A stretch of DNA of 64,000 nt from Talpa occidentalis (lineage: Eukaryota > Chordata > Mammalia > Eulipotyphla > Talpidae): assembly GCF_014898055.3 (NCBI RefSeq), contig NW_023601543.1:15833314-15897313 (forward strand). Reading direction: 5' to 3'. Position 1 is the first letter of the stretch, and every line of letters starts with the position of its first letter. The notes beneath the pieces are model-generated. The model saw only the letters and a program-made list of their open reading frames with translations, had not been told where the DNA came from and ran no database searches. Of this stretch, positions 1 to 11,765 are shown one piece after another. The position numbers and the translations under genes were made by a program.

Positions 1-1151
1 GTTTCAGGCCTCAGACTCAGACTGCAACTAAATTATCTCTTCCTTGGTTGCCACCACTCACCATATACATCTGGGGGTTTCTCAGCTCCTACAATCTGAT
101 GAACCATGTCCTCAGGATAAATATATTTCTCTGCATATTCATTATGTTGCTTCCTTTTCTTTTGAGAATCCTGACTAGTACAGAGAATTCCTGGGAAGAA
201 ATTCCATTGTCACTCCCATAATCATGCCTCCCAAGTCATGTTTTCCAAAGGCAGCCTCATACCTTCATTCATTTATTCAGTGAGTCAACAAAAAATATTT
301 AAATTTTATATTTTAATGGGCCCCGGCACTATGTGAGAATATAAGAACACAAGTGAGTTGGATATTCTACCTATCCTACTTCTCATTACCAGACTTTATT
401 TACTTTGTTTCTTACCCCATTAAGATAGTGATTTTACCTAACTAATCAGATTACTTACCTAAGCTAAGCATGCCCTGTCAGCACATGCAATATTTATAGC
501 ATAATTTGGATCACTATATTAAGAATTTTTGAGACATTAAATCTATGGGTACTTTCAGATATTGAAGCAATTCATTGAGGAATATTCTTTTTGGTCCTAA
601 CACCTTTACCATCAGACTTTTCATATGAGTGAAGATACCTATGTTGATTGCCTCTAGCCAAAGTCTGTTAGACTTTGAACATTCCTTCAAATTATGGCTA
701 GAATAATATCTTACATATGTATTTGTGTTAAAGGCAATCAGTAATTAGCATCATGGAATTTTACCATTAGTACAGTCCTGTACTTTTTCTTTTTTGTTTT
801 TTTTTTTTTTTTTCTTGTTAGAGACTAATTCAATTTTTACACTATAGTCAAGACAGTTATGAACAGAACTAGTATGCAATAAAAATGGTAAAAAATTGTT
901 TCTACAGTGTCTTTTGGTATATCTGAGTTAATATGATATCTAATGTAAATAGGAAAACATGCTGTGGTTATATTTCCTTTCTGTCTCCTCTGTCCCTACA
1001 TTTTCTACCTCCTAAGGAAGAATGTTTCCTGGGTTATAATGTCTTAGTTAAAAATGAGAGTTCTAGGAAGGTGTTGAAGTGGCCACAAAAGTGGTAACAT
1101 TAGCTCTTCTGTGCTATTGCACATCCACTTTGACTTTTCATGATTCATATA
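1..1151. other. non-coding DNA, no gene seen
   Basis: AT-rich sequence without a supported gene. A pure T-run lies near 798-813. About 264-360 contains a run of ATTCATTTATTCA-like sequence followed by a 'GGCACTATGTGAG' stretch, which resembles the 3' part of ancient L2/MIR-type elements. It is too decayed to bound. Confidence 0.6.
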
Positions 1152-1167
1152 TTTTCCAAACCTTTAT

Positions 1168-1443
1168 TTATTTTTTAAAAGATTTGTTTATTTATGCATT
1201 CAAGAACAGGGGTACAGGCCAGAGGTGTGGGAGGATGAGATGATTTACCAGAGACACAGTGGGGAACAGAACAGGCCGACTGACCTAAGTTCACTGCTGA
1301 GGGGAGCAGCAGGCGAGTCAGGAGAGGTCTGCTGCGCCATGTGGGTTGCTTCCTGGCTGGCCAGGGAATCAAACTCATGCTGCAGAGGCTTCGGACAGCT
1401 TCATAGGTTGCGTCTTACCCCTTGCACCACCACGGAGGCCCTG
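1168..1443 (-). mobile_element. tRNA-derived SINE, type B, full length
   Basis: This is one of at least 19 copies of a roughly 260-bp SINE family in the window. Reading the minus strand, a tRNA-like head is followed by a body with CTCCCCTCAGCAG and a CTGTTCTG(T/C)TCCCCACTCTG block. It then has a tail with AATAAA-like repeats, TCTTT and A-run. This copy has the type B tail signature (GTACCCC then TTCTTG and TGCAT). A 16-bp target duplication with one mismatch flanks it (1152-1167 and 1444-1459, TTTTCCAARCCTTTAT), which fixes the ends. Such elements are copied by pol III transcription and L1-mediated reverse transcription and carry no protein. Confidence 0.95.
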
Positions 1444-1459
1444 TTTTCCAAGCCTTTAT

Positions 1460-2780
1460 ATAGTCAATATTACCTAATAGGTATGGAAATGTTTGCAGGA
1501 CATTCATCCAAGGGGATGAAATATTTTTTAATGGTTATAATATAATACTTTTAACAAATTAGTTTCTTGGATGTTACTGTTCTGTGCATCAAAGTTGATT
1601 TTCATAGATTGTGCACATTAAAAATTTGATTGTAGATATCACCTTTAATATATTGCTTCATTAGCTGCTGGGGGCTGGGAGAAATCATTACTAATTGATA
1701 TGCCTTAATGACCTGAGAGCTTTCAGAGTAGGGTGAACCCAAGAGAAACTCTAAGAAGTAGACGTTCAATTCTAATTATGCTTGGTACATGCTGAAAGTA
1801 GAACCATTGTGACAATTATATCATTGTCATATAACTAGATCTCAGATGCTCTACTAATTTGGCACTAGTACCAAGCACTCCTCACTGAATTCATGAAAAC
1901 AAAAGTGAAAGAACAGGTGAGGTCAAAGAAAAGTAGGCCTTTGTGATCTGTCCTTGCTTTAGAGATTGTTATGTTAAAAGAAAAGGAAGTGACACTTTTC
2001 AATTCAGAGCCAAACAGAGAAAGACAAATATGCTGTCCACCAAAACACATTAGCTATCACATTATCCCACCTCTACTTACACTGGGCTAACAACCTCTAA
2101 TCAGGTCATTCCTGAAAATATTTTTTTTCTACATAAAGCTTTCACTGCTCCCCTGACGGCCTTGAGTTTCTGTCAAATGGATGTGATCGTGGCTGACTCC
2201 CTTGCTGTAACAAGTTCTGAAGAAATAGTCTTTGTAAGAAAGACAGAAAAACTAAATGAGGAGAGAAAGAGATGATAGAAAAGGAAAAGGAAAAGAGTGG
2301 AGAAACCAAACTTGAGCTGGGTTAATTATATTATTTGACTCTGTCATCTTCCTTTGTGATCTTTATAGCAAAAACTTGAAAACAGGAGCAGTAGAGATCT
2401 GAAAATCCATTTGGATTGTTTATTAACAAGTTCCACTTGAAGAATTGAGTCTTTTGATAATTTCTTGGGAAACTTAGATGTCTGTGATAATAACTGTTGG
2501 AACCTGGATTCATATGTGCCTTTCCAAAACTGAAAACTATAGAGACACTCATCTGGCTACATTTTTTCTATCTATACCAGTATACTTTTATTTTGGTTAA
2601 TTCCTTTTAATGGAACAGAGTTTATTAACTTTATGATTTGTTGGAATATTGGAAGAATTGAGTATGATATGGAATAAAATTAAAAGATACATGCTAGCTT
2701 TAATATACCATGTATTATACATGCAGAATTTTGAACTTTTTTATTGTGCAAAAAGTCTATAGGATTGTTTTAGGTTCATC
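1460..2780. other. non-coding DNA, no gene seen
   Basis: No recognisable repeat or exon. A purine-rich patch of GAGAAAG/GGAAAAG units lies near 2255-2305. Open frames here are short and unlike any protein I know. Confidence 0.5.
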
Positions 2781-2829
2781 CGCTTGGTTAGCTGAAAATA
2801 TCCGGTTACATTAGGTATTCATAAGGCAG

Positions 2830-3825
2830 TGGAAGTTGGGGGTGAAGCATGGGTTGGGGGAATCCATTTGAACATGCTAGGGTGTACTTATGAGTGTAGT
2901 TTTATGGCCGCCATGACAAAAAATCAAGTGGACATAGCCATATCCACAGCTGCTGGGTGGGGTGACAGCTGCTCACAATCGCATGTACTTCAGTGGCTGC
3001 ACACATGGCAGAGGAGGCCAGTCATAGGTGTCTCCTCGGCAACATGCAAGCACACAGGAGTTGGGGCTACCCCTTGGCTTGTGAATGCTCCTTGGGATCA
3101 ACTGTGGGGTTCCAGGTTCTTGCATATCAAGAAGCTACAGAGGGCTGATGTGGAGGTGTAGGTCCAGAGCTTCAGTGCCGGAGGAGTGTAGGGAGAAGCG
3201 AGGTATGCAGGCAGCTGGTGTCTGTAAACATGGATGCCTGTGGGGGAAAATTGGTGAGATCTGTAGGGGGTCTGTATCCTCTGTACTGGCCACTGATTTC
3301 TTAAATGATGAAAGCTGCTGGGGTCACCCTTCTAGCAGGTTACTGGGTACCATGGTCTCTTCCACTACATAGTTGATATTGGAATCTGCTGCCTTTCTTC
3401 CTTGTTCCCAGGTGTCTGTACAACATTTCAGCTTCGCCAGTATCTTGTTGGTTTAAAATGAAAGCAGATCCTTCATGTGGTGCCCTGAAAGACTGGGGAA
3501 GCTGGTTGCTCACTCTGCTCACCCTTTCCTAGCATGAGAAACTTTCTAGATAGGGAGTTCCTTTTTGGTGCTGAGGAATGCTGACTTGGGGCATGGGATG
3601 ATGTAGGTAAAATACAGCTATTTTTCCTCCCCTTTTTGTGCAGTGATTCTCAGGGGTTTTGTTCTGTGTTGCTGGAGTTCCTTAAGTGGATTCCAGAGCT
3701 CTCCCAGGACTGTTTATATTTGTAGATAGATGTGTAATTGTTGATCTTTTTTTTGGGGGGGGGGTGGAGACGGGGATGTGGCAAAAGGTGGGGTTTCCTA
3801 CTGTGCCATTTTGGTGATAGCACTC
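2830..3825 (-). mobile_element. L1 5'-UTR-like segment
   Basis: This block is clearly richer in G and C than its surroundings. On the minus strand it starts near 3825 with a short leader that includes CACCAAAATGGCACAG (complement of about 3802-3817), then a C-tract (complement of the G-run at 3752-3763). An AARATGGC motif a few bases from the 5' terminus, followed by GC-rich sequence, is how mammalian L1 5'-UTRs begin; in human L1 this is the YY1 site. The open frames on either strand (110 aa, 95 aa) look like composition effects. No ORF1 follows below 2830, so the element has lost everything downstream. An unrecognised LTR or unique GC-rich DNA is the alternative. Confidence 0.5.
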
Positions 3826-4359
3826 TTCTCAAGGTACATTTTATTTTCCTTCTTTGCACATTTGATTGTTAAGCAAAATTATCAATAGAGCAATGGCAAG
3901 TAGAAACTGCAGTTGGATGTAGGACAGTTACGAAATCAATGAATTACTATGTCTAATTATAGGAGACATAAACAATTAGAGAAGTGAATACAGAACCACA
4001 AATCATCATTTCAAGTCCGTTTCCATGCCAGGCACCTTTAATTCCTACCAGCATCTTGAAGTTGCTGTCTCATCATTCAGCTGAATATTTGTCAAGGAAA
4101 TTGAGCAAGGAATGAACTATATACCTGTCTTTGTTAGCACATCTGGGAGAGAAAATGCTGAAGTGTATTGAAAATAACATGTTCCTTCAACGGATGCCTC
4201 ATTTTTGTTGAATCTAATAGGACTCCCTTTATTTTGGGGACAATTTCTCTCTATGTTTCATTGAGGGATATTGGTTATGAATCTGCCAGGTGTATTTCTG
4301 GCTCCAGAATACTTCCTTTCTCTCTCTACCCATCAAAATAAATTTTTGACAAGTAGGTT
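3826..4359. other. non-coding DNA, no gene seen
   Basis: No gene, and no repeat that I can name. Confidence 0.5.
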
Positions 4360-4472
4360 CCTCCCATTAGATTGTGAACTCTTTTCTGAGCAAAGGTCAT
4401 GTTGATTTATCACATATATTTTACACCACATGCTCAGCATAATATCTGACACAGAATAGTTGTTCCATAAAT
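4360..4472 (+). repeat. L2 LINE 3'-end relic
   Basis: The segment follows the L2 3' consensus in order: an 'AGATTGTGAACTC' block, 'GAGCAAAGGTCATGTTG' in place of the usual 'gagggcagggaccatgt', then 'CTCAGCATAATATCTGACAC' and a final 'ATAAATAATG'. It is very diverged, as expected for an element that predates the placental radiation. Confidence 0.7.
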
Positions 4473-5360
4473 AATGGTTAAGGAAAATCAAACTCATCTA
4501 AGTTGCATGTTTTCTCCTTAGGGCTCTGTGATCCTTAAGAGAAAATTACTATTGATAGGTTAATCAAGTAAAAGGGTATGTAAACTGGTTTATATGTTTC
4601 CTCTCTCAAATAAAAGGTCACTTAACCTACTTACAATAGACAAATCTCCAGGAAGGCTCTTTCTAAGTGAATATGTGTGTGGAAAAATACTGGGAGGTGA
4701 GCGCAAATAAAGTGAATTTTCTATGAAGACTGAATTCCCTTAGATATGTGGACAGTCCGGCTTATAGACTGCCTCTCAGACTACCCATCAGAATAATCTG
4801 TTTTTTTTTTTAATGGAAAAAAACATACAGTTTAATCAATGAAGTACTGAAAATTTCATAGATTCATTTCTAAATATCTCTATTATACATTAGCATGTAG
4901 TATGCACCAAAATTAGAGTGTAAATTTTATGGGTCAGAAACTGCTGAAGTTGGTTCTATGACTGTGGCTTTATGATCATTCTGTATATACAATAAAATTC
5001 CATAGGTTCTAACAAAGATTAGTGCTGCTCTGAACAGATGTGGTGAAAAGTGTTTATCTGTATCATGTATAAACAAAGAATGGCCAAGTATGCCTGAGAC
5101 AGTTGTCAGTCACATCAGGATCACCAAAAGCAAAGATCCAAGAAAAGCTTAACAACGAACCAGGCTGTCCTCAGCCATCAGTCTGGCACATTTCCAGAAA
5201 CTGCTAAAGATGAAACTTGGCCCCTTACTACTGTCAAAGACCATGATGGAGTAAGATAAAGTAAATGATGTAACTTCTGCAGTTTTCAGAGTCAGTTAGA
5301 AATGAATCTATTTTGCATATTGCTCTATATCCAGTGGCTAGTCTACATTCTACAGAAGGA
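4473..5360. other. non-coding DNA, no gene seen
   Basis: AT-rich sequence with a short T-run at 4800-4811. No element recognised. Confidence 0.5.
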
Positions 5361-5378
5361 AAAAAATGAACTGCTCTG

Positions 5379-5616
5379 GGGCCTCCCCAGTGGTGCAGCG
5401 GTTGAGCGCTGGGCTGCGAAGCTGCCCCCAGCCTCTGTAGCGCCAGTTCGATCCCTGGCCACTGGGCGAGGGTTGCACATGGCACACAGACCTCTCCTGC
5501 CACACCCGCTGCTTTCCTCAGCAGTGTACTTCATCAGTCTGCCTGTTCTGCTCCCCACTCTGGCTCTAGTGAATTCTCTCACCCTCCCATGCTTCTGACT
5601 GTACCCAGTGCTTGTA

Positions 5617-5659
<43 letters not shown>

Positions 5660-5666
5660 ATCTTTA
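5379..5666 (+). mobile_element. tRNA-derived SINE, type A, young full-length copy
   Basis: Full-length SINE with an intact pol III A box (TGGTGCAGCGGTTGAGCGC, about 5391-5409) and B box (AGTTCGATCCC, about 5445-5455). An 18-bp target duplication is perfect (5361-5378 and 5667-5684, AAAAAATGAACTGCTCTG). It has the type A tail signature CCCAGTGCTTGTAT. The tail has expanded into an (AAAT)n array of about a dozen units (5618-5661) that ends in TCTTT. The perfect duplication and the CpG sites still present suggest a fairly recent insertion. A 98-aa open frame across the SINE is not a gene. Confidence 0.97.
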
Positions 5667-5684
5667 AAAAAATGAACTGCTCTG

Positions 5685-6223
5685 ATTTCTACTTATGAGT
5701 CTGTAGAATCCAGTGGGGCACATGGAAAGGAGGTATCCAGAGTTAACATCCTGTGTTCCATCTCTTGAATGTAAGACTTTGGTCTAGGTGTAATTTTTGG
5801 TAAGATACCAACAGAAATCCCATAGCGGAAAGATTTTCTCCATTGTCAAAAGTGTGTTTTCAACGTGTCTTTCTAGAAGGGTGGATCTGCTTTATTTCTA
5901 CAACTTGAGGTCTCCTAATAACATGGTACTAGATGTATAGTGTTCAAAAGTTTGAATTATCTTGTGGTTAGTGAGCCAGATCCCGTTACCGCAGTTGGAA
6001 ATATTTCTTCTTGTGGGATTATGTCTGGAACTTTGTTTGTTATACTACCTTTCTTGCTGGTTTGAGGAAATCTATCATTGACAGTCTGGGATAAATTATT
6101 ATATGACTCAAGTCTATCTATGTCATAATGAATGTATATTGGGCATTTATATTAAAATAATGTGATAGATTTTTTATAAAAGTGTTTAACTGTATGGTCA
6201 TATATTTCATAGTTACTGAGTAA
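5685..6223. other. non-coding DNA, no gene seen
   Basis: No named repeat and no exon-like structure. Confidence 0.5.
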
Positions 6224-6233
6224 ATGTTTTCTT

Positions 6234-6494
6234 TTTTAAGATTTATTTATTTATTTATACAAGCACTGGGTACAGACAGAAGCGCCGGAGGGTGAGAGGA
6301 TTCACCAGAGCCAGAGCGGGGAGCAGAGCAGGCAGACTGACGAAATACACTGCTGAGGGGCGCAGCGGGCACGGCAGGACAGGTCTGCTTACCATGTGGG
6401 ACACTCGCTGGTGGCCAGGGATCAAAGCGGAGCTACAGAGGCTGCAGACAGCTTCGCAGCCCAGCACTCAACCACTGTGCTGACGGGGAGGCCC
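6234..6494 (-). mobile_element. tRNA-derived SINE, type A, full length
   Basis: Minus-strand copy with the type A tail signature. The target duplication is ATGTTTTCTT at 6224-6233 and 6495-6504. The tRNA head (at the right end) is mutated around the B box, so this copy is unlikely to be transcribed from its own promoter. Confidence 0.95.
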
Positions 6495-6504
6495 ATGTTT
6501 TCTT

Positions 6505-9500
6505 AAAGGGTTCAATTATTGTCTGAATCACTCATTTATATGTCTTAGATAGAATCCTATATATTAATTTAGCCTGACTTGTGGCTGGCCATATACATGA
6601 GTAAAATACTCTATAAAAAGATGTTGCTTTGAAACCAGAGTAGAAAACCCATCATAAATGGTCATTTATATTTCCTTAAATTCTGTTCTCCACACATAAA
6701 CACTGGCATGTATGTGTGACATGCCTTAAAACTGAGTATTGAGAGCTTCCAGAGACTAAATTCTATCTCCTTCATACAGTTCTCTGAAGATCTTTATAAC
6801 ACCATTCTGGTGATATTTACTTAATTATACATCATAATTACGTAACTGCACATTGTAATTATATGATTACATATGTTTATACTCAGTAGACAATTAGATA
6901 TAATCATCCTTAGCACATGAATGTATGATGACAAAAAGTTACTTGATGAAAATCAGGAGCCTACATAGAAAGCGAAGTAGATTAGATGCTATCGTGATTC
7001 TGTTGTTCTGATCCTTTCTATCTGGTAATTTTCATGAGATTGGGCAAACAGAACATCTTGCTTCAGGATGGAGAGAGTGTTGGAAATGTATTTTAAATGA
7101 AGTGAATGGAAATGAAAGAAAATTCGCAGAAACCTTTCTTTGTGAAATTTGCCAGTATCACACTATTGAATTAATACTAAAAATAACATTTTTAAATGGC
7201 TATATTTCTAAATGATATACTGCTTGTTGGGGTATAGAAGAGTTGGAATATGAGTAGATGTAGACTGGATTTAGAGACATGTACCCCTGCACTTATTTGC
7301 CTATTCTTTCATTCACTGACACACTCATTCATCCATCATATATATATTGAGCAGTAGCCATGTACTTAGTAGACATGAACTAAACACTGGTCCATGTCTT
7401 TATTCTTTATCTGTACCCTAGCCTCTTTTCCCCAGTGCTTTTACGTTCCCCCACAGATTGTAATATTATATCTACCCCATAAACCTTCTGTTTACTTTCT
7501 CTCTGTCAATGCTAGATTGCCATCTAGTTCAAAATGAGTTGTCATGGTATCAGAAAAGAGAAATATCTGTGCTGAAATATTAAGAAACTTAGGGGTGATT
7601 TTAGTACTGGTACTGATAGGCATTGAGACAATGGTCCTCTTTTCTGGAGCTCATCAATATATTCCAAGTGTTGCCTCTACTCAGCAAAGCTGTAAATCCA
7701 AGCAGAGAATCCAGTCCTCAAGAAAACCCTGTCTTAATGCCTAAATACACCACTCCGTTTGAACTGTGTGATCCCTGAGGAAATAGGTACCACCTGAATA
7801 ATAGCCAGGGCATATAAACAATCTTCTGTGGACATGTTTTTTGGATATACTTACTAAATCTCTGTATGAAATGAAGTTGAATTACAACATATTTTCTCTC
7901 TATACTAACCAAAATTGGGGAATTTTTACATGGGCGCTATTCATATATTTCCAAAATCTTTAAATAATATATTTATAGTTCATACTCTATTTTGCTTACC
8001 AGTCACCAAGTATAACCATTATTCTAGAGGTGTTTGATTTAAATATCTGTTCACTGTGATTAGGAATTAATACTAGCTATCTCACAAGTAAGCAGATACC
8101 TGAATCATAAGGGAACTGGATATTTAAAGAAAATTTGTAGTAAATTTTTTTTATAAAAAACAATTACAGATTTAAAGAATCTTGGAGTTAGAAAGAACTT
8201 TTGATGTCTTCTGATCCAATCTTGTAGCTTCAACTCAGCATGGAAATCTACAATTTTATATTCTTGTTAGGTAGGCATTTAATCTGTTTAAACATTTCCA
8301 GAGCAAAGGCACTCACTGTCACAGCAGGCAAACCATATTGTTCTGTTCATTGACCTCCTTATTATAAACTGAAATTTACCTCCTTTTCACATCTTATTGT
8401 TCATAATTCTATTCCAAGAGCTACAGAGAATAAGTTTATATCTTCTTCCCCATGCTAACTCTGCACCTAAGCTAACTGCCATTGTTACTATACTTCTGAC
8501 TCCATATCTTCATTTGTTTTTTGCCTCCTAGACATTGTCAGGTTTCAGATATTCTCTGTGTCATTATTTTAGAAGTACCTCTCCCCATTCTTTAGATTTG
8601 GACCTGACATTTTCAGAGGTATATTGATAACCAGGAGAAAATCCAAATAACCTTAGACTTTGTTGAGTTGACCAAATAATTAGAGTCTATTAACCACCAC
8701 TACCTCATTGAGGAAGGATTTTTTTTTTTACTGGATACAGAGCTCCTCTTTATTAAATTATTTGTCTACCATTCCAATTTGTTGAGATATTTTTAAGTTA
8801 TGATTGTGTTATATTATCTATCTGTTTCTACTTCACTTCATCTGTAAATGTGTTCAATCAATGAACTTTCTTGGGCTTCTCCAAGTCATCGTTAAGAGCT
8901 TGGATGAAAGATGTCCTTCCAGGTTGCTACTGATTCTTTGGGGTGAGTTCTCTGGCAATGGTCATCCAACTCCATAAGAATCTACTTACTGAATCTAGTC
9001 AGCATCATTCTGTGTTGTAGCCATAATTATCATATTCCTTTCTGAATTCTACACAAACTCTAATTGTGGAATTCAGCAAATCTGCCAGCTAAGTAACACT
9101 ATGGAAAAAAGAAATGAACATGAATTTTTAGCAAGCCCATATTGGTTGCTTTCATAAATGCCTAACAGCCATCTGCTTAATAACCCATTCTTGAATTTTG
9201 CTTGAAATCAACATTTATTTCTCTGGATTTTTGTTCCAAAATCCAACATTTTTTCTGGTTCTGAAAATTAAGCCATTTACCCACTTAATTATAAATTAAG
9301 CTTTATAATTTCTGTTCATTTCTTAAAGGCATAATATCAGCCATTTAGCAGTTCTGGGTATGTATTCTGTTCACAATTGAAATAGAGTCCTATTTATGTA
9401 AGCCTAGTGCTGCTGTCTTATAGTGTCCAGATCTTACTTAGGGTTTAATTCCCTCCCAAGAACAATTTTTGAAACTGCCCATTGTGGACATTTACATAGG
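6505..9500. other. non-coding DNA with faint ancient repeats
   Basis: Mostly unrecognised AT-rich DNA. About 7305-7400 (ATTCATCCATCAT, then ATATTGAGCAGTAGCCATGT) resembles the 3' end of L2/MIR-type elements. About 8160-8300 (AATCTTGGAGTTAGAAAGAA, then GATGTCTTCTGATCCAATC) resembles very old CR1/L3-type or MIR-like sequence. Neither can be bounded by eye. Small open frames around 7544-7912 are not protein-like. Confidence 0.4.
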
Positions 9501-9523
9501 ATTTATTTCTAAGTCATACCTCC

Positions 9524-9996
9524 TTAGGGGCATTCACAGTGACTCCACAAATAGGAGCCCTGCTGAGGATATTCATTTGACACGCTCACAAGGTTAAGTC
9601 TGTCTAACCCTGTGTTAAAATTGTCCCAGAAACTTTGGGGTCCTTCATCTTCTCCACACTTACCATACACCAACAATTTCTTTATTTTCCTATTGCTATC
9701 TATTTTTCTTACTGTATCATCATAGATAGGACAAATAAATACCTTTCTTTCCAGTTCCCTATTAGTTAATAGCAGAGCTTTTCCTTCTCCCGTTTCATCC
9801 AAGTAGTAGCCCAGGGCTTTTGTAACAATTTCTGAACTCTGATGACCTCCTTATGAGGCCTAGGCTGGGTTCTATACTTTGCATATTGTCTTAGGCTGAT
9901 TTTGTTATAGCACCAGGCAGTTCCCTGAGGTTGTGCTCTCTGCCACATAACAAGTAAGTTAGTTTTCAGCACTAAATTAATGAGGATGTCATTCAT
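9524..9996 (-). other. two overlapping open frames, unrecognised
   Basis: On the minus strand a 76-aa frame (9766-9996) runs into a 92-aa frame (9524-9802) in a different phase. Together they look like one reading region of about 150 codons with a frameshift. The peptides are rich in K, R, W and N and contain no domain I recognise. Decayed retroelement coding sequence, a processed pseudogene fragment and chance are all possible; chance is the default. Confidence 0.2.
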
Positions 9997-10047
9997 CTCA
10001 GGCCAATAGTAAAATGCATCTTTCTTTCATCATATTATTGATTTTTA

Positions 10048-10170
10048 TTATTGAATTGTCAGAGTTTTTATTAATTTTCATTTTTTAATTTTTTTTAAAT
10101 CTGGGTATTAATTTTTATTAAAAATCTTAATTTTTTTATAAATCTTTATAACATTGTATAATGTATAGTA
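10048..10170. repeat. AT-rich low-complexity tract
   Basis: Nearly pure A/T sequence with repeated TTTTTATTA and AATTTTTT units. No coding or structural meaning seen. Confidence 0.7.
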
Positions 10171-10238
10171 TCCCAACTCTTCAGGTTCATGTCTTAATCC
10201 TGATGAAATGTGTGCATGACTTAAAAAATGTGTGCATG

Positions 10239-10359
10239 GGCCTCCCCTGGTGGTGCAGCGATTAAGCGCTGGGTTGCAAGGCTGCCCACAGCCTCTGCAG
10301 CGCCAGTTCGATCCCCGGGCACAGGCGAGGGTCCCACCAAAAAAAAAAAAAAAAAAAAA
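10239..10359 (+). mobile_element. head-only tRNA-like SINE with poly(A) tail
   Basis: The sequence matches the SINE family from its first base (GGGCCTCCCCTGG) through the A box and the B box (AGTTCGATCCC) to GGCGAGGGTCCCAC. It then jumps straight into a run of 21 A (10339-10359). The whole 150-bp body and the AATAAA/TCTTT tail are missing. GTGTGCATG flanks it on both sides (10230-10238 and 10360-10368), so it inserted as a unit. This flanking motif also occurs once more just upstream (10210-10218), which weakens the duplication slightly. Confidence 0.85.
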
Positions 10360-10369
10360 GTGTGCATGA

Positions 10370-11634
10370 CACTAAACTGTGAAATGTTGCTTTGGGAGTT
10401 GTTAGCCACAGTATCAAGGCATAAGGGGACAGGGGGTGGAGAAAATGATATATTTTAGAAGAAATTGGCCTTCAGCGGTATCCTCTGGAATAGAACACAC
10501 TGCCTAGAGATACTCATTTACTGTGCTGTGGCTGTGACACTTTGCAGGCAGCAGTGAGGTTGCATTTTCCACTGACTTCCACCATGCTTGTGACAAATTG
10601 GAGTATGGAGACAATATGACAGGAAATGTTTCTGACTCAATAGATTGGATTTCAAACACCAGTCTCCTCTGGGCTCTTAACTGCAGGCTATGGTCTGTTT
10701 CCTGGGTTACAATATTGGGTTGTAATGTTCTAATCTTGGCTCTTTCTTCTCCAGAGCCAGTGAATAGTCTTGTGTCACCTTTTCATGCCTTGGTTAGACA
10801 TAAAGGCTGAGAAAATACTATTCTCAGTCCTGATGGGGTGAGGAAGAGTTAATTAGAGCCGAATGACTTTTTCCTCTTCCCTGGCTCCAGCTTAAGTGTG
10901 TCTGCATTTTTCTTCTCTGTGTCACCTTTTCTTATTTCTGAACTTTCAGGGAGAGGACAAGCAGGTGACTGCTGCTTCCTTTATGATAAGCTGTATGGCC
11001 AAGCTAGCAGATATCCTGTGAAATCTGGGTTTTGTTATCCATGGTATGTAATTGCCAAAAATAGTCCATTTAATCAAATCACTTCCCACTAGGTGATTAT
11101 TAAGGCAAATCTTAAATAAAAATATAGACCTATGGGCCAATACATTTAATCATTTGCTGTAGGTAGTGGACATGCTTCCCACACACAAAATATGGAGAGA
11201 CACATACTTAAACTCCACAAGAATACACATAAGAGCTGACTTCCTAATTTTTTCCCTATTTTGACTATTTTCCCATCAAAGCATCTGAAGTTAGAGAAAG
11301 AAAGATATGGCAAGTGACTCAATACAATATACCTGTATATCATATACAGCATTGTAAGCCACTGTTGCTTAAATTTAAAAATAAAGTAACTTTGGAGTTT
11401 CTGTGCTCTCTCATTTTGCTTGCTTTTTCCTACATTTCAGCATAGTGCCCTTGGTATCTGTGAAATACTTGAACAAAGTCACTTGACATGTACTGGGAAG
11501 TCTGAAGTTAGAGAGTTTAATTTGGGGGTGGGTACTGGGAAATTGATAGAAGAAAATTAGGTAAAAGCATTTTGAATAGGTTCTTTATATTCAGAGTCTG
11601 ATACCAAGTGTTTCATAGACAACATTGTTTCATA
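10370..11634. other. non-coding DNA, no gene seen
   Basis: No repeat recognised. Open frames of 60-70 codons near 10598-11352 lack any protein features. Confidence 0.45.
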
Positions 11635-11765
11635 ATAGAGAGTTGGATTCAAATCTGACTCTTGCTCAATTCTCTGAGCCTCTATTGCATCTATAAATTG
11701 TGTAATTATTGTGAATATTCAAGTAGATAATATATGGGAAAGAACCTACTGTAATTTGAGCCACA
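11635..11765 (+). repeat. MIR SINE relic
   Basis: The order 'GGATTCAAATCTGACTCTTG', 'TCTGAGCCTCTATTGCATCT', 'TGTAATTATTGTGAATATTC' follows the MIR core (…tctgagcctcagtttcctcatct…ttgtgaggatt…). Diverged and truncated. Confidence 0.65.

Noticed and set aside
5302..5598. 98-aa and 79-89-aa open frames on both strands
   Set aside because: They lie across a SINE bounded by a perfect target duplication. The same peptides recur at other SINE copies (for example 43.4-43.7, 54.5-54.8 and 58.6-58.8 kb), so they are repeat translations, not genes.
10239..10338. Genuine tRNA gene
   Set aside because: The A and B boxes are good, but the rest matches the SINE head, there is no intact anticodon arm or acceptor stem closure, and a poly(A) tail follows directly.
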